Notes under the pieces: model-generated
Databases searched by the model: none
What the model was told of the DNA's origin: nothing
Seen by the model: the letters and a program-made list of their open reading frames with translations, nothing else
DNA from: Aquilaria yunnanensis
Taxonomy: Eukaryota; Streptophyta; Magnoliopsida; Malvales; Thymelaeaceae
Length of the DNA: 64,000 nt
Reading direction: 5' to 3'
NCBI GenBank assembly: GCA_039654915.1
Contig: CM077597.1
Coordinates: forward strand, 86,926,001 to 86,990,000
Part shown: positions 48,601-59,445 of the stretch, in pieces
Layout: each line of letters opens with the position of its first letter
How positions within the stretch are numbered: the first letter of the stretch is position 1
Program-made: the position numbers and the translations under genes

Positions 48601-50300
48601 GAGTCGTTACAGATGGTATCAGAACCGACTCCGGACCACGATGGTGTGGCATAATAGGTATGCACATGCATCGTCTACCAGAACTGATCCTGGATTAGAG
48701 AGGCTACTTGGCTGAGGGCAAAGTAGTTCGATTAGAGAGGTTACTTGGTCCGGGCAATCAAGTAATCCGATTGACCCCAACCTGGATTAGAGAGGTTACT
48801 TAGCCGAGGGCAAAGTAGTCCGATTAGAAAGGTTACTTGGTCCGAGAAACCAAGGAATCTAATTGACCCCAACGAGGATGTTAGGTACATAAAGGAGGGA
48901 GTTTGTAACACTTCCATATCCCACATGGGTGAATTGTGGGAAGCCTTATATGGATATATAGGCTCCAATTCCATAACATAAGCACCTATTGCTTATCCTT
49001 TTCTAAAGGATAGCCCATGTGGTGTAGGCAGGTTTTGTTGACCAGTTCTGGACTTGGGTCGTTACAGGTTCTTTCATACACAGTTCCGGTAGAAGATTGT
49101 AAATAACTATAAAGATTGGTCATATCGTGTATGTTCCACCAATAACATTATTCGGACTAAATCCATCGGTACACAATCCGAGCCTAACATTTCTAATTTC
49201 ATTAGTGAATGATGGGAATGTTTGATCTACATGACGCCACACTTCAGACTGACATGGATGACTCATACTTCCATCATTGCTAAGCATGCCAAGTCATGTG
49301 AGTCGCTGTTTTTTATGACATGTACAGGCACTTCAACGCGCTGGTTATTGGTAGATACCGTAACAATTTCTTGGGAATCAACATCTTTCATCTGGAGATT
49401 AATATTTCTTTATATCTACTGCTCCCACATTCACAACAATGTGTTAATTTCTCATCTTCCCGATAAAATAGCATATAGTTATTCTCACAGGTATGAATTT
49501 TTATATATGGCAACCCACGTCCTTTTGTGAGCTGTTTCACATCATATAGGGTGGATGGGAGTCTATTACTTTCAGGCAACATTTTTTTCATAAGCTCCAG
49601 TACTCCATCGAAACAATGATCCGTCATATTAAACTCACTTTTGCAACTTAACAATTGAGTCATTGCAGACAATCATGCTTGTTTAGTGCACCCATCCCAC
49701 AACGGTGCATTTGTATCATCTAACAAATTATAAAATTGTTGTATAGTCGGATTAGGTAGCCTCTCCCTCATTTCAGACACATTGAACACATTATCATTAT
49801 TATCACTAGCATTATCAGCTTCTTTGAGATCAACATTGATAAACATTTCATCCACCAACATTCTTTCACTATTTCCAGATCTTACATTCAATGATAACGA
49901 ACATATTGATTCACATACCATTTGTTCATACGCATTTACACTACTTGATTCCCCACTTATCCCTCCATATAAGTGCGATGGAAAATAGCTACAAGGCACA
50001 CTGAAATTGTGCAAATTGCTATCATATTGTTCATTGTGACAGTGCCATATGTAATAGTTTGACGTAAATCCATATCGAAACAAATGCTCTCTTACTTTCG
50101 CTTATATTCTATAAAATCTATTATTACATTTGGAACAAGGGCATTTAATCATTTCTAACTCCTTCACACTACATGCAAACTGTAAAAAATCATTAAAACC
50201 AGCCATAAATTCAGAATTCATATACCCATCTGTATCTGTCCTTTGGTACATCCACTCACGTCCATTGCCAGCAATTTGGTTCCCTTGTAAAATAAACAGT
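45623..50300 (-). pseudogene. CACTA transposase (TNP2 / Transposase_21 type) remnant
   Basis: Minus strand, N to C. 50275-50110: a Transpos_assoc-like zinc motif (DGYMNSEFMAGF then CPCSKCNN). 50083-49388: the N-terminal half, ending near KGRGLPYIKIHTCENNYMLF. 49210-47855: the Transposase_21 core (GLCTDGFSPNN; then, across the TRIM-like insertion, FMTLLIPSPRAPRRNIDVFL; then TINDFPALGNLSGWSTHGK). 47330-46950: DUF4218-like (LPHEAKLCALVQFRWMYPFE, MWSLKRKARNKA). 46280-46140: DUF4216-like (DFYGIIDEIICIEYHGSGYE). 46006-45623: an acidic tail. This is the domain order of the plant CACTA transposase that cuts element ends. Stops (for example FLGP-stop, KSL-stop) and the 732-bp insertion at 48335-49066 inactivate it. 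Confidence 0.82.
48335..49066. mobile_element. TRIM-like inverted composite, 732 bp, in the CACTA transposase
   Basis: Perfect 5-bp duplication GGTTC (48330-48334 and 49067-49071). Ends TGTAACGACCCAAGTCCAGA and its exact complement TCTGGACTTGGGTCGTTACA, with inverted similarity over about 80 bp. Near the centre an inverted pair reads GCTCTGATACCA (48501-48512) and TGGTATCAGAACC (48614-48626); both match the methionine-tRNA primer site TGGTATCAGAGC and each lies just outside an LTR-like end. The right half also has AAAGGAGGGAG followed by TTTGTAACACTTCC, like a polypurine tract and LTR start (about 48903-49066, 164 bp). No coding region. Confidence 0.85.
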
Positions 50301-51109
50301 AAAAACCCTCAACATAAATACAAAACAAATTTATTAAATTTCATATTATATAAATATAGTAAAAATGTAAATGAATTACTTATATATGTAATGCATACAT
50401 GTCAACTTTCCATAACTAAACATCTACTTCATTAAGGTAAGGGCCCTACTCCATTGAAAGTTGCATAAGCAATAAAGCATTTTAACTGTTCCATTGTAGG
50501 AGCATATCATGTAAATTTTGGCAGCATTTCCTTTTAGTTCTCATTCACAGTGTTTCTCAACAATATCAACTTATTGAGAAATACACGATGGGAACAATTT
50601 GGGAAATAGTTTACCAAAATTCACAAACTACTACTACGAAATGAACACATTAATTGCAATACTGCTTATGCAACTTTCAACTGTCCAACTTAGACAATCC
50701 ATGATTATGTTAATCACAAATATAACTTAATCAAATACATTTTGTTTCCCCACAATCTGAATCAGGCCAATATTATATTTGTCATCAACACAATCATGGA
50801 TGAAGAATATAAGGTATAATAAATAAATACTTATTATACAACAACATGCTATCATATAAATCAACTACCTAAAACAACATAACTATATCTTCTAAAAAAC
50901 AAGGAATTACCATTTAAATCACTAACCCTTAAATTATTTTGAAACACCTCGATTGAGCTGAGGAAGATTCTAAAACATAAGTGAAAATGGATGCCGAAAG
51001 AGTAGCACAGACGAACTAGAGAAGAGGGGGGAAGGTGGGTATTTATAAGCAAAATCTGTAGCAAAATCTTAAGATACATATGAAAAGTCAAACTGCAAGA
51101 CTGGTGTAG
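50301..51109. other. CACTA 5' region, upstream of the transposase
   Basis: AT-rich sequence between the first transposase exon and the subterminal repeats; probably leader and intron. No gene read. Confidence 0.4.
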
Positions 51110-51506
51110 CAAATATTTAGTAATTTACGTCAAAAAAACGTAGGAAAAGTAAACTGTAGGAAAATCGAAGGAATAAATTTCCTACATTTTTAAGATGCCT
51201 ATATCCTCGTTTGTCTCAAAAGTGTAGGACAAGGATTTGCAGGAAAAGCGTTGGACAACATATTCGACCTTTTCTTGCACATGTGGTCCCTACCTATTTT
51301 ATTCGCATAAAAAGCATCAGATGCTTTGGCGCCATAATTTCCCGCCATCCTATTCTGACAGATGTCCTACGGTTTTATCTGTCATAATTTTATTGAATGA
51401 AAACCGTTGGACAAAATTTTTTGTCCGACGGTTTTCTTGCGAATATTTTTCCTATGCTTTTTTTTGTAGGAAATTGATGTAGGAAATACTCTTCTTCCTC
51501 GTAGTG
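51110..51506 (-). mobile_element. CACTA 5' end with subterminal repeats
   Basis: The plus strand ends CTTCTTCCTCGTAGTG at 51506, so the element begins CACTACGAGGAAGAAG on the minus strand. Subterminal words repeat in both orientations: GTAGGAAAA, TTTCCTAC, GTCCGACGG, CCGTTGGAC, GTCCTACGG. The transposase lies downstream in the correct orientation. Confidence 0.7.
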
Positions 51507-51759
51507 GGTGGCGATTGATACTACATCGATGAATGACTTGAGGGCGATGGCACGATTGAGAATGACTTGATCAATGGTGGAAAGCGGCGGATTAAGGACG
51601 TGTTGGTGCAATTGCAGACAGTAGTGACAAATCTAGGACAATGGACCCATGTTCCATGCTTGACGGTGAAGGCAAAGGGAAGGACCAAGGTCAGGAATGG
51701 AGAGAGCAACCAAGAGAGTAAACAAGGACTAGTGGCAGAAAACTTAACATGCAAAGAAG
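51507..51759. other. Flank between two CACTA ends
   Basis: Comparatively GC-rich; a plus-strand frame of about 70 residues (51567-51776) runs into the CACTA element at 51760 and has no recognised domain. It may be a fragment of a coding sequence cut by the insertion. Confidence 0.3.
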
Positions 51760-52686
51760 CACTACTAAAAAAATAGGTTTTTCCAACGGCCGTTGGTAAA
51801 TCGATCATTGGAAACCATTTTACCAATGGTCTAAACTTGAGCCGTCAGTAATTTGCTACGCATGGACGTTGGTAAATTACCAACGGTCTTATAGCACACT
51901 AGGTTTCCAACAGCCTAAGCATTTACCAATGCAGACGAGTTGGATATTTATCAACGGGTTAAGTCGTTGGTAAATTTACAAATGGACCGTTGGTAATATT
52001 TCCAACATGTAAGGCCGTTGTCAAATATCTTGAACGCGTAGCCATTGAAAACTTCTATTTATATTTAAAAAAAATGCAAAAAATCTAAAATAATTAAGGT
52101 TAGATTTTCCATTAAATTTTAGTAAATTAATGTACAAAAAATTTAAAACTAATATTAACAAAACCAACAAATTAATATTAACAACATTGATAAAAGTATA
52201 TTTAGTAAAATTATCTATTGTATTGAGTAAAAATTATACATAGAAAAATTATACAACAAAGATTTTATTAGTGCCAAGAAATTCACAAAACTTCATAAAA
52301 ACTCAAAAATACAAATTACAAAAAATTACAATAATATTTCAAATATTCAATTTTTTAAAAAAAAGTTACTAAAATTCAGTAAAAAATAATATTTTCTAAA
52401 TAACTAAAATTAAATTAAAAAAATTTAATAAAAGATATATAGGTCACAATATTTCACTGAAATTTACTTAAAAATAGGTAAGATTATATTTACCAAAATT
52501 TACTAAAATTTTAATCAAAATTTACCAAAATTAAAAAAAAAAAAAAAGAACAAGCGCAAATTCACAATTAATATAAAAATAATCTAAAAAAATTTCACAA
52601 ATGGGTACTGAATATACAAAACCAAACACCAAATCCAAAAAATCATAACCGGATCTACAAATAAAACAACAAATCAAGCAACAAAA

Positions 52687-52792
52687 TCAGTAAATAATAT
52701 GAAATCAAGGATGAAATCATACACAAAATAAAAACAAAATTAGTAAATAAGATGAAATCAAGGATGAAATCATACACAAAATAAAAACAAAA
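52687..52792. repeat. Tandem repeat, period 53 bp
   Basis: Two units (52687-52739 and 52740-52792) containing GAAATCAAGGATGAAATCAT then ACACAAAATAAAAACAAAA, nearly identical. Confidence 0.88.
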
Positions 52793-53284
52793 TTTAAGAG
52801 AAATTGTACAACCAGATCTACAAAACCATATGTGAAATAAAAATTGAAATAAAATAGGAACAGAGAACGAAGGAGCGAACAATGGCAGGATGGGAACGAA
52901 AGGCAGCTAGGGAAAAGGGGGGTGAACGGCGCACGGGCAATCGGGGAGGAGGGAGGAGAGAGGGAGACAGACTGCGTAGGAACAACGGTGGAGAGAAGAG
53001 TAAGGTGGCGTAGATCTGCAAACAGTGACGAAGATAGTTGCCAACGTTGACGGAGAGAGGAGAATGGCGGACAAAGGCAAATCAGATGATTAGTGAGATT
53101 CGGATGAGAGGCACAATACGGGTGAGAGAGTAGAGGACAAGGCGGAGAATAGGAGAGAGCAAAGGGGGAGGCAGAAAAGGGGGAGTGAGCAAACAACAAA
53201 GAAAGGAAAGGGGGTAGGCTGTGAGGTGAGAGAAAGGGCGAGGCGGTGAGTTGAAAGATAGGGTTAGGAGTGGTGATATGTGAG

Positions 53285-54177
53285 TAGGGGTGATCACTAT
53301 TCGGTTAAATCGAAAAAACTAAAAAAATCAAAAATTCGGTTTGGTTAATTCATTTTTTTTGTTCGGTTTCAGTTGAAACCGAATAGAAAGAATATCGATT
53401 TTGGTTCGATTTCGATTATGGGTGTCGGTTATGTCTGTAACCAAAAAAACTAAAAAAATTTTCACTTCATATTTGAGGTTTTAGTGGGCTAGTTGACAAG
53501 TTTAAAAGGTACAGGGGTTGAGTGGAAGGTAGATAGAAGATTGATGGCTTTTTTTGGGGTTTGGCCAACATCCTCAGCCCATCACTTGCCCTTGTCCTTA
53601 CCCTCGCCGTCTTCACCCCCCTCCACACTTACTGTCACCCCCGCACTCTAGTCGCCTTTGCCCTCGCCCCCCCACCTCAGCCCTCCACTCTCCTCCACCC
53701 TCGGCCCTTCTGTTTGCCTTCGCCCTCGCCATCGATATCTGTCGTTGGCCCTCCACTCACCTCCTTGCCCCCGCCTTCTGCCCTCACCTCTAACATCGCC
53801 CTTCACTCATCTCCAGCCCTCCAGCATCTCTTTCGGACCTAACCATCTTCGATTGCTGCCTACGTTTAAGCCATCATTGTGTTTTGCTCAACTAGTGGAG
53901 AACATACAAACCCCAGAATGGTCCACGACTTGTTGCTATGTAGTTGTTTAAGCCACTTACGTTTCTCTTTGTTACAAGTGCATCACTGTATTTGGATGTG
54001 ACTTTTTTTTGTTATTTTGGTTTTAAACCGAACCGAACTGAATATTTCGGTTCGGTTTTACTTCAGTCTAGAGTCTTCGTTCTGTTAATTCGGTTTCTAA
54101 TCATAATAAACCGAAAAACCGAATAAACCAAAATATTCGGTTCGGTTTGAACTAAATAAACCGAATGATTAGCCCTA
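53285..54177. mobile_element. hAT-like element, 893 bp, nested in the CACTA element
   Basis: Perfect 8-bp duplication TATGTGAG (53277-53284 and 54178-54185). Left end TAGGGGTGATCACTATTCGG; right end on the other strand TAGGGCTAATCATTCGG. Both subterminal zones are full of TTCGGTT / AACCGAA words. 8-bp duplication and T/CAGGG ends indicate hAT. The centre (53560-53900) is a C-rich, CCCTC-repetitive block with no convincing protein. Confidence 0.9.
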
Positions 54178-54419
54178 TATGTGAGTATATATAGCTAGGG
54201 TTAAATTAGGTCTGGGTTAGCTTTGGCCAATTAGTTGGGCCTAATAGGTTGGGTTAACTTGACACTTTTATATGGGTTTTATATATCATATATATTATTA
54301 TTAATTGATAAATATTAAATATATTATTATACATTATGATATATGATATATTGTTGTATATATTATTAAACATTATATTAAAAATATTGAATATATTATT
54401 ATGCGTTATATATATGATA

Positions 54420-54593
54420 TATAAATACACACACACACACTGCTATATTATAATTATTTTTATTATTATTACAAATATTTGCACGCACGCGCGTACACAC
54501 TCACACACACAAATATGTTTATATATTTGTATATGATAAATATGATATATAAGAAATATTACAAAAATATAAATACATATATAAATAAATTAC

Positions 54594-54627
<34 letters not shown>

Positions 54628-54705
54628 GTTATTATAATATAGTATATCATTTATTATAATTTATCATAATATATAATATATCATCTAGTATAGTATATCG
54701 CCTAC

Positions 54706-54770
<65 letters not shown>

Positions 54771-54834
54771 TGGATAATAATAATATATCGTAGATGTTAT
54801 ACTATATTAGATTATATATTTTATATTATGATAC

Positions 54835-54887
<53 letters not shown>

Positions 54888-54890
54888 TGC
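54420..54890. repeat. Cluster of AC, ATT, TAA and TA microsatellites
   Basis: ACACACAC near 54427-54440, an ATT array near 54593-54627, a TAA/ATA array near 54712-54770 and a TA array near 54837-54884, all within the right half of the CACTA element. Confidence 0.9.
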
Positions 54891-55323
54891 AATATGACAC
54901 TAATTTATGACATATTGATATATTATATTAGATTATATATGTATATATAATATATTAATAACAATATTATTGTTTATAATAATAATATATTACTAATAGT
55001 ATTTTCCAATAGGGAAATTATCAATGGTCAGAGCATTAGAAAAATTACCAACACGTTAGGCTGTTGGTTAAAAAAAATACAAAATTCACCAACAACAAAA
55101 TGCGTTGGTAAATTTACCATTGGTCTAACACGTTAATAATTTGGCTGTTGGAAAATACATAAATTATCAATACGTTAGACTATTGGTAAATTACCAATGC
55201 ATTTAGACCATTAGTAAATTTTAATTTTTTTTTTAATCAATGGCCTAATACGTTGATAATTTACCAACGGTTTGGCCGTTGATAATTTGGCCCTTGGAAA
55301 AACAAGTTTTTTTAGTAGTGAAG

Positions 55324-57215
55324 GAAGAAATGGCAAACTTGAAAAAAAGAAGCAAAACAATAAGATGTCTTGGTGTGCATGTAAACTCAAATGGTGTAAA
55401 TATATTGGGATGGAAGGAGTATTTATTAATCACTGACTGAATGTGACATACATTTATACATTTACGGATCTTTACTTTATTGCTTGTTGGGCTTTTGTGT
55501 GGATTTATAAATTTACCAAGAAGTTACCAATAAGTTAGACTTAGTCAAAAGCATTGTGCTTATGTGAACGACGATAAACAATGGGAAGCAATTCCTCTGT
55601 CCCGGGTTTTGCAGGTCTCCTCCTGTCCCCTTTACTCTCTATCTGCCCCATTCCCCACTTAACATAAATCATGAAATTGGTATTAAAAGTAAACGGAGAA
55701 GATGGACGTTTAACTCCGTGTAACCTAACCCTAACAAAAAAAAAAATTAAAATCTTTCTCCCATCAAAACTCCACTCTGCCGCACAACTTCCATTGGCCT
55801 GCCCTTGAAGTTTTGTCTTATATGCTGGATGCAAAAACGTCCATTGAAGTCTGAAAACAAAAGTGAGTTAATCATGATTATTTGTTTTTTGATATTTTTT
55901 CTAGGTTACGGTATCTAACAAATAAAGAACTTCCATTGATTATTTTTTTTGATCTTTTTTCTAGGCTACGGTATCTTTTTGATCTTCCATTGAAGTTCTG
56001 TCCAATTGAACCAAGGACTTGGATCCGACCCTGTAGATGCCAGCGATTTTGATACTCAAAAGCCAAGAAAAGAACAGTAAGAGGAGTTCCCGATGCTCTT
56101 TTGATACCAGCTACGGGAGTTAAAACTGAAAAAACAGGGCAGCAGCCCAGAACTAGATCGCTTCAACACTTTCTAGACGCAATCGACAGCAGCAATCAGA
56201 GCAGTCTTCAAACAATATGTAACAGTAGCACTCCTAAAGTAAAATCCTTCTCAACAGAACGAATTAGAACGAAATTACCAAGTAATCAACCAAATGAGGA
56301 AGAAAGCAGCAGTTCATATGAAAAGGCGAACGAAACAGGCGAAGAGACTCCAAGCAATCTCGGTGGATGATGAAAGGCAAAACAATAGGAGTGGAAGCCG
56401 CAACTCCGCATCTAGGGACGAAGGATACTAGGTTGCAGAGCTGTAACCAAGCCGAGATCACCAAATAAGCTTGCAGGCGAACTCCACCGTAGAGATTCCA
56501 ATCAACCGGCGACCGAAACTCTGGCTGAACAACGATTTAGGGTGGGCAAAATGGGGACCCGTATTGCTCCGTTTCTATCTAACGGAATGTTAAATTTGAG
56601 TTCACTGGGACACGTGGCATGACGGTAGGATAGAGGACAGGAATAGGATAGTAAAATGCGGGACAGTGGAATTGGATTCTAAACAATGCATCATTACAAC
56701 AGAAAACTGGAAAACTGACCAGAGAATCAATCATAAATTGATAGTATTTTGATTTTTGGGAACTGAGAAATTTGGCCACCATTCAATCACCAAAACATTG
56801 GTCGCCAAGACTCGGCAATAGTCTTGATGGCCAGAAAGTTGCCATAAAGATCTTTCATCTTCTCTACTACCGTTTTGGTCACCATTTTTGCCATAACCTG
56901 CAAGCTGGCATCTTTCTAATCTTTTCCCTTATAACCTAAATGAATATGATCTTGTACATTCATGACTAACTTTTTAAATTTAAAATTAGAATAAATAAAT
57001 TTTCACCATGCAGCTACTTTAAGCTAACTGCTGTCAAAGTATGATGCTTTTGAGTTGATGCGGTTGGAAATTTTGCTTGACACAGCAAGTGGAAACCGAT
57101 TTTAATCAAGATCGAAATTTGTCTTACTCAAATTGGGTGACCAGTAACCGGCAATTATTGTCTTCCAAGGGCCATGAGCCAAGGTTTTGTTTGTCGTTTG
57201 CGTGAGCAAGAAGGC
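55324..57215. other. Unassigned DNA upstream of the jasmonate-induced-like gene
   Basis: No gene I can name. A local duplication sits at 55885-55985 (TTTTTCTAGG-TACGGTATCT twice, with CTTCCATTGA). GC-richer sequence at 56100-56580 has open frames without known domains. CTTTTGATACCAGCT near 56098 resembles an inverted methionine-tRNA primer site but has no LTR beside it. Confidence 0.35.
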
Positions 57216-57223
57216 TATATAAA
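57216..57223 (+). promoter_or_regulatory. TATA box of the jasmonate-induced-like gene
   Basis: TATATAAA within GGCTATATAAACCAGC, about 220 bp before the start codon. A leader intron is plausible between GTAATATCTC (after CTCATCG near 57298) and the acceptor ATCATGTAG just before CGAAAGATG. Confidence 0.6.
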
Positions 57224-57440
57224 CCAGCACGTATACCCTGGACTTCCCACAACCAAACATCTAGTTTTCCATAAACAAAAGCATCCGAATCTCATCGGTA
57301 ATATCTCTAACTATATATTCGCTATGATTTGATTAGTTTCTTTTGTCCTTTGGTTTTCTTCAAATAACTCCTAACATTGTTTTCCTGAAAGGATTGCCTA
57401 CTCATCATGTGATTTTGTTCTGGAAATCATGTAGCGAAAG

Positions 57441-58149
57441 ATGTCCTGCAGCATGTTGGCCTTGAATGCTCCATTGTCGGTGAGGAGTGTGGAGAGCTTG
57501 AAGCCGCGGTACGCGGTGAGCACGAGGCCATCGACACTGGGTGTGGGAGTGGGGATAAGGTGCCCCAACCGTGGTGGTTTCGGCCGGTTGAAGGTCTCGG
57601 CCGCCTACGACACGGACGCCAACATCACCAACAACTCTGGCGCCAAAGTGCGTTTGAACAAGCATCACGATTATCATGGCCACCAGGACACAAGTAAACC
57701 CTACCCGCTTGAGATCGAAAACGGAGGAACTCAAGGTTTCAGGCAATTGGCAGACGACACTAACACTTCATCCGGAGGTCTGTCGTATAGAGGCCAAGAC
57801 GAGCAAAAAAAAGACGTGAACGTCATATTTGCTTGGACAAATTCTTCAGGGGCGAAGGTAGTTCAACTCTGTGTGTGTGTGTGTTCAACGAATTGAAACG
57901 TCTTGCCATATCTCACCTAGAGACAACAGGTTGTGACTGTTTATGTATAACATACAAAATCCATATTCATATGTGCAGATGGTTTACACGGAGATCGATA
58001 ACCCTACGCCATATATCAACTGGGATCAGATCGAATCAAAGCTAGACAGTTCGGGAGACAGTTGCAAAGCCACGAGTCGTGGGCTGACATCCAATATCAA
58101 GTGGATCTACGGCGACCATCCTCACGTTGAGGTGTCTTTCACCAAGTGA
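57441..58149 (+). CDS. 23 kDa jasmonate-induced protein-like, plastid-targeted, two exons
   Basis: Exon 1 is 57441-57857 (139 codons) ending GCGAAG before GTAGTT. The intron is 57858-57978 (121 bp, GT...GTGCAG, with a GT microsatellite). Exon 2 is 57979-58149, giving 195 residues. The first ~50 residues are rich in S, R and small residues with few acids, ending KVSAAYD, which looks like a chloroplast transit peptide. The mature part has KHHDYHGH (about 73-80), PYPLEIENGG (about 87-96), LSYRGQDE, FAWTN and, across the splice, YTEI; these landmarks occur in the same order in barley JIP23-like proteins. Their biochemical role is unclear; they are stress and jasmonate responsive. The ATG is chosen because it gives the transit peptide and follows a TATA box and leader. 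It is the only intact gene here. Confidence 0.7.
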
Positions 58150-58210
58150 TGCGCGCGCAACACCACGATGAGGCACCCAAATCGTTACTATATTAATTAC
58201 CGGTGCTGCT

Positions 58211-58222
58211 AATAAAATAAAG
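58211..58222 (+). terminator. Polyadenylation signal of the jasmonate-induced-like gene
   Basis: AATAAAATAAAG lies 62 bp after the stop codon; a T/GT-rich stretch follows. Confidence 0.55.
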
Positions 58223-58539
58223 AGGGCCTCTTCTTATTCGTCTGTTCTACTTGAGTACCTTATGTTATATTCCTCCTCTTGTAAGATATCCATCATTTGA
58301 ATAAATCACTGTGCAAGTTGCTTATATGCTTGCACTGCTATATATACATATATTCCTCTGTTTTTGTGTTCTCTCCATCTTTTGAATAAATCTGTTATAT
58401 GCTTTGTTTTCCAGACGATTGTCCTTCAAAACATGTAACAAGCTAAGTCATTTGATTCTAAAATTAAGTTAACCACATAATAATATCTTTCAAATGAACT
58501 TGGTTTATGACAAAAAAAAAAATTTTAAGTAAAAATAAG

Positions 58540-59035
58540 TTGGTTTATGTTAAAATAAATTGGATAGTATTTGATTGATTCTATGAAAAGCTATTATGTA
58601 AACAAACCAAATAAAAAAACATTTAGAGCCAATTCATTTTAACTTAATTCAAAATAACTTATTTTTATTTTTTACATCTTTTTATCCAAAATTAATTTTA
58701 TTTAAAAGCAAATATTATGTATGTGTAATAATCCATTGAAAATACAATTTTTATAATCTTATTAATTTTTAATGAATTCTTTTAGCTTTAGGCATTAAAA
58801 ATAAAAAAATTCATAAAAAATTAACAATATCATAAAAATTTACATTCAAATGGATTATTGTATCTACATAACATTAGTTTTCAAATGAAATTAATTCATG
58901 GTAAAAAAAGATGTAAAAATAAAAATAAGTCATTTTGGATTAAATTGACATAAGTTAAAATGAATTAGCTCTTAACATAAAAATATGTCCAAAAAAAAAA
59001 AGCAATAGAAAGATTGGAATCTCAAGCTTATAGCA
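58540..59035. repeat. Repeat family D, copy with MITE insertion
   Basis: Shares TATGAAAAGCTATTATGTAA and ATTGGAATCTCAA with 7880-8045. The two halves are separated by the element at 58626-58970. Confidence 0.7.
58626..58970. mobile_element. Tourist-like foldback MITE, 345 bp
   Basis: Left end GAGCCAATTCATTTTAACTT; right end on the other strand GAGCTAATTCATTTTAACTT (one mismatch in 20). TTA flanks both sides (58623-58625 and 58971-58973), the PIF/Harbinger-type duplication. Inverted similarity continues inward (CTTATTTTTATTTTTTACATC against its partner). The paralogue at 7975-7990 lacks it. Confidence 0.88.
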
Positions 59036-59445
59036 AGTATAAATAAAGTAAGAAATGTAATGGTTACTAATATAAATTGCCATTGAATATCTTGATTGCT
59101 TTTAGTTTCCTAGATGGAAAAAATCATTATTGATCAATACTAATTTATTAACCCTGTTTTTGTTATCTTCATTCATTCAGCTTCAATAATTTTTATACTT
59201 TATTAGATTTTATAAAAGATCAATTTTTATTTTTTAATTATATGTCCAACAGCTCTTGGTTTGTTTATTTATAACTCTATCTACTCTACTAAAACATAAA
59301 TAAAAGAAAGGCATTTTGGAAAAAAAAATTGATTTTATTGATGAAATTTTTTTATTTTAATAATGGGCATTTATATAACAAAAAAAAAGTAACAAATCTT
59401 TAGAAAAAAAATAAACGGTCAAAGTAAAAATGGAGAGAATAAAAA

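Larger units (their letters stand above)
51760..55320. mobile_element. Complete non-autonomous CACTA element, 3561 bp
   Basis: Left end CACTACTAAAAAAATAGG. Right end on the other strand CACTACTAAAAAAACTTG: 14 perfect bases, then a second matching block TTTTTCCAA. Flanked by AAG on both sides (51757-51759 and 55321-55323), the 3-bp duplication typical of CACTA elements. Both ends are filled with words such as CCGTTGGTAAATT, TTACCAACGG, GGCCGTTGG. No transposase domain inside, so it depends on enzyme from elsewhere. Contains a hAT element (53285-54177), a 53-bp tandem repeat and long AT microsatellites. Confidence 0.93.

Noticed and set aside
48335..49066. Classification as a cut-and-paste DNA transposon with long inverted repeats
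   Set aside because: The TG...CA ends, 5-bp duplication, primer-site matches and purine tract fit an LTR-derived element better.
35546..51506. A single intact CACTA element spanning the whole interval
   Set aside because: The termini do not match each other, the flanking 3-bp sequences differ, and subterminal-like repeats also occur between the genes.
53554..53951. Overlapping long plus-strand frames rich in P, S, L
   Set aside because: They arise from the C-rich simple sequence; three frames are open at once, composition is repetitive and no domain is recognisable.
54254..54536. Frames on both strands rich in I, Y, N
   Set aside because: Products of AT microsatellites.
56090..56105. Inverted primer-binding-site-like CTTTTGATACCAGC
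   Set aside because: No LTR end, duplication or coding region beside it; such words occur by chance.
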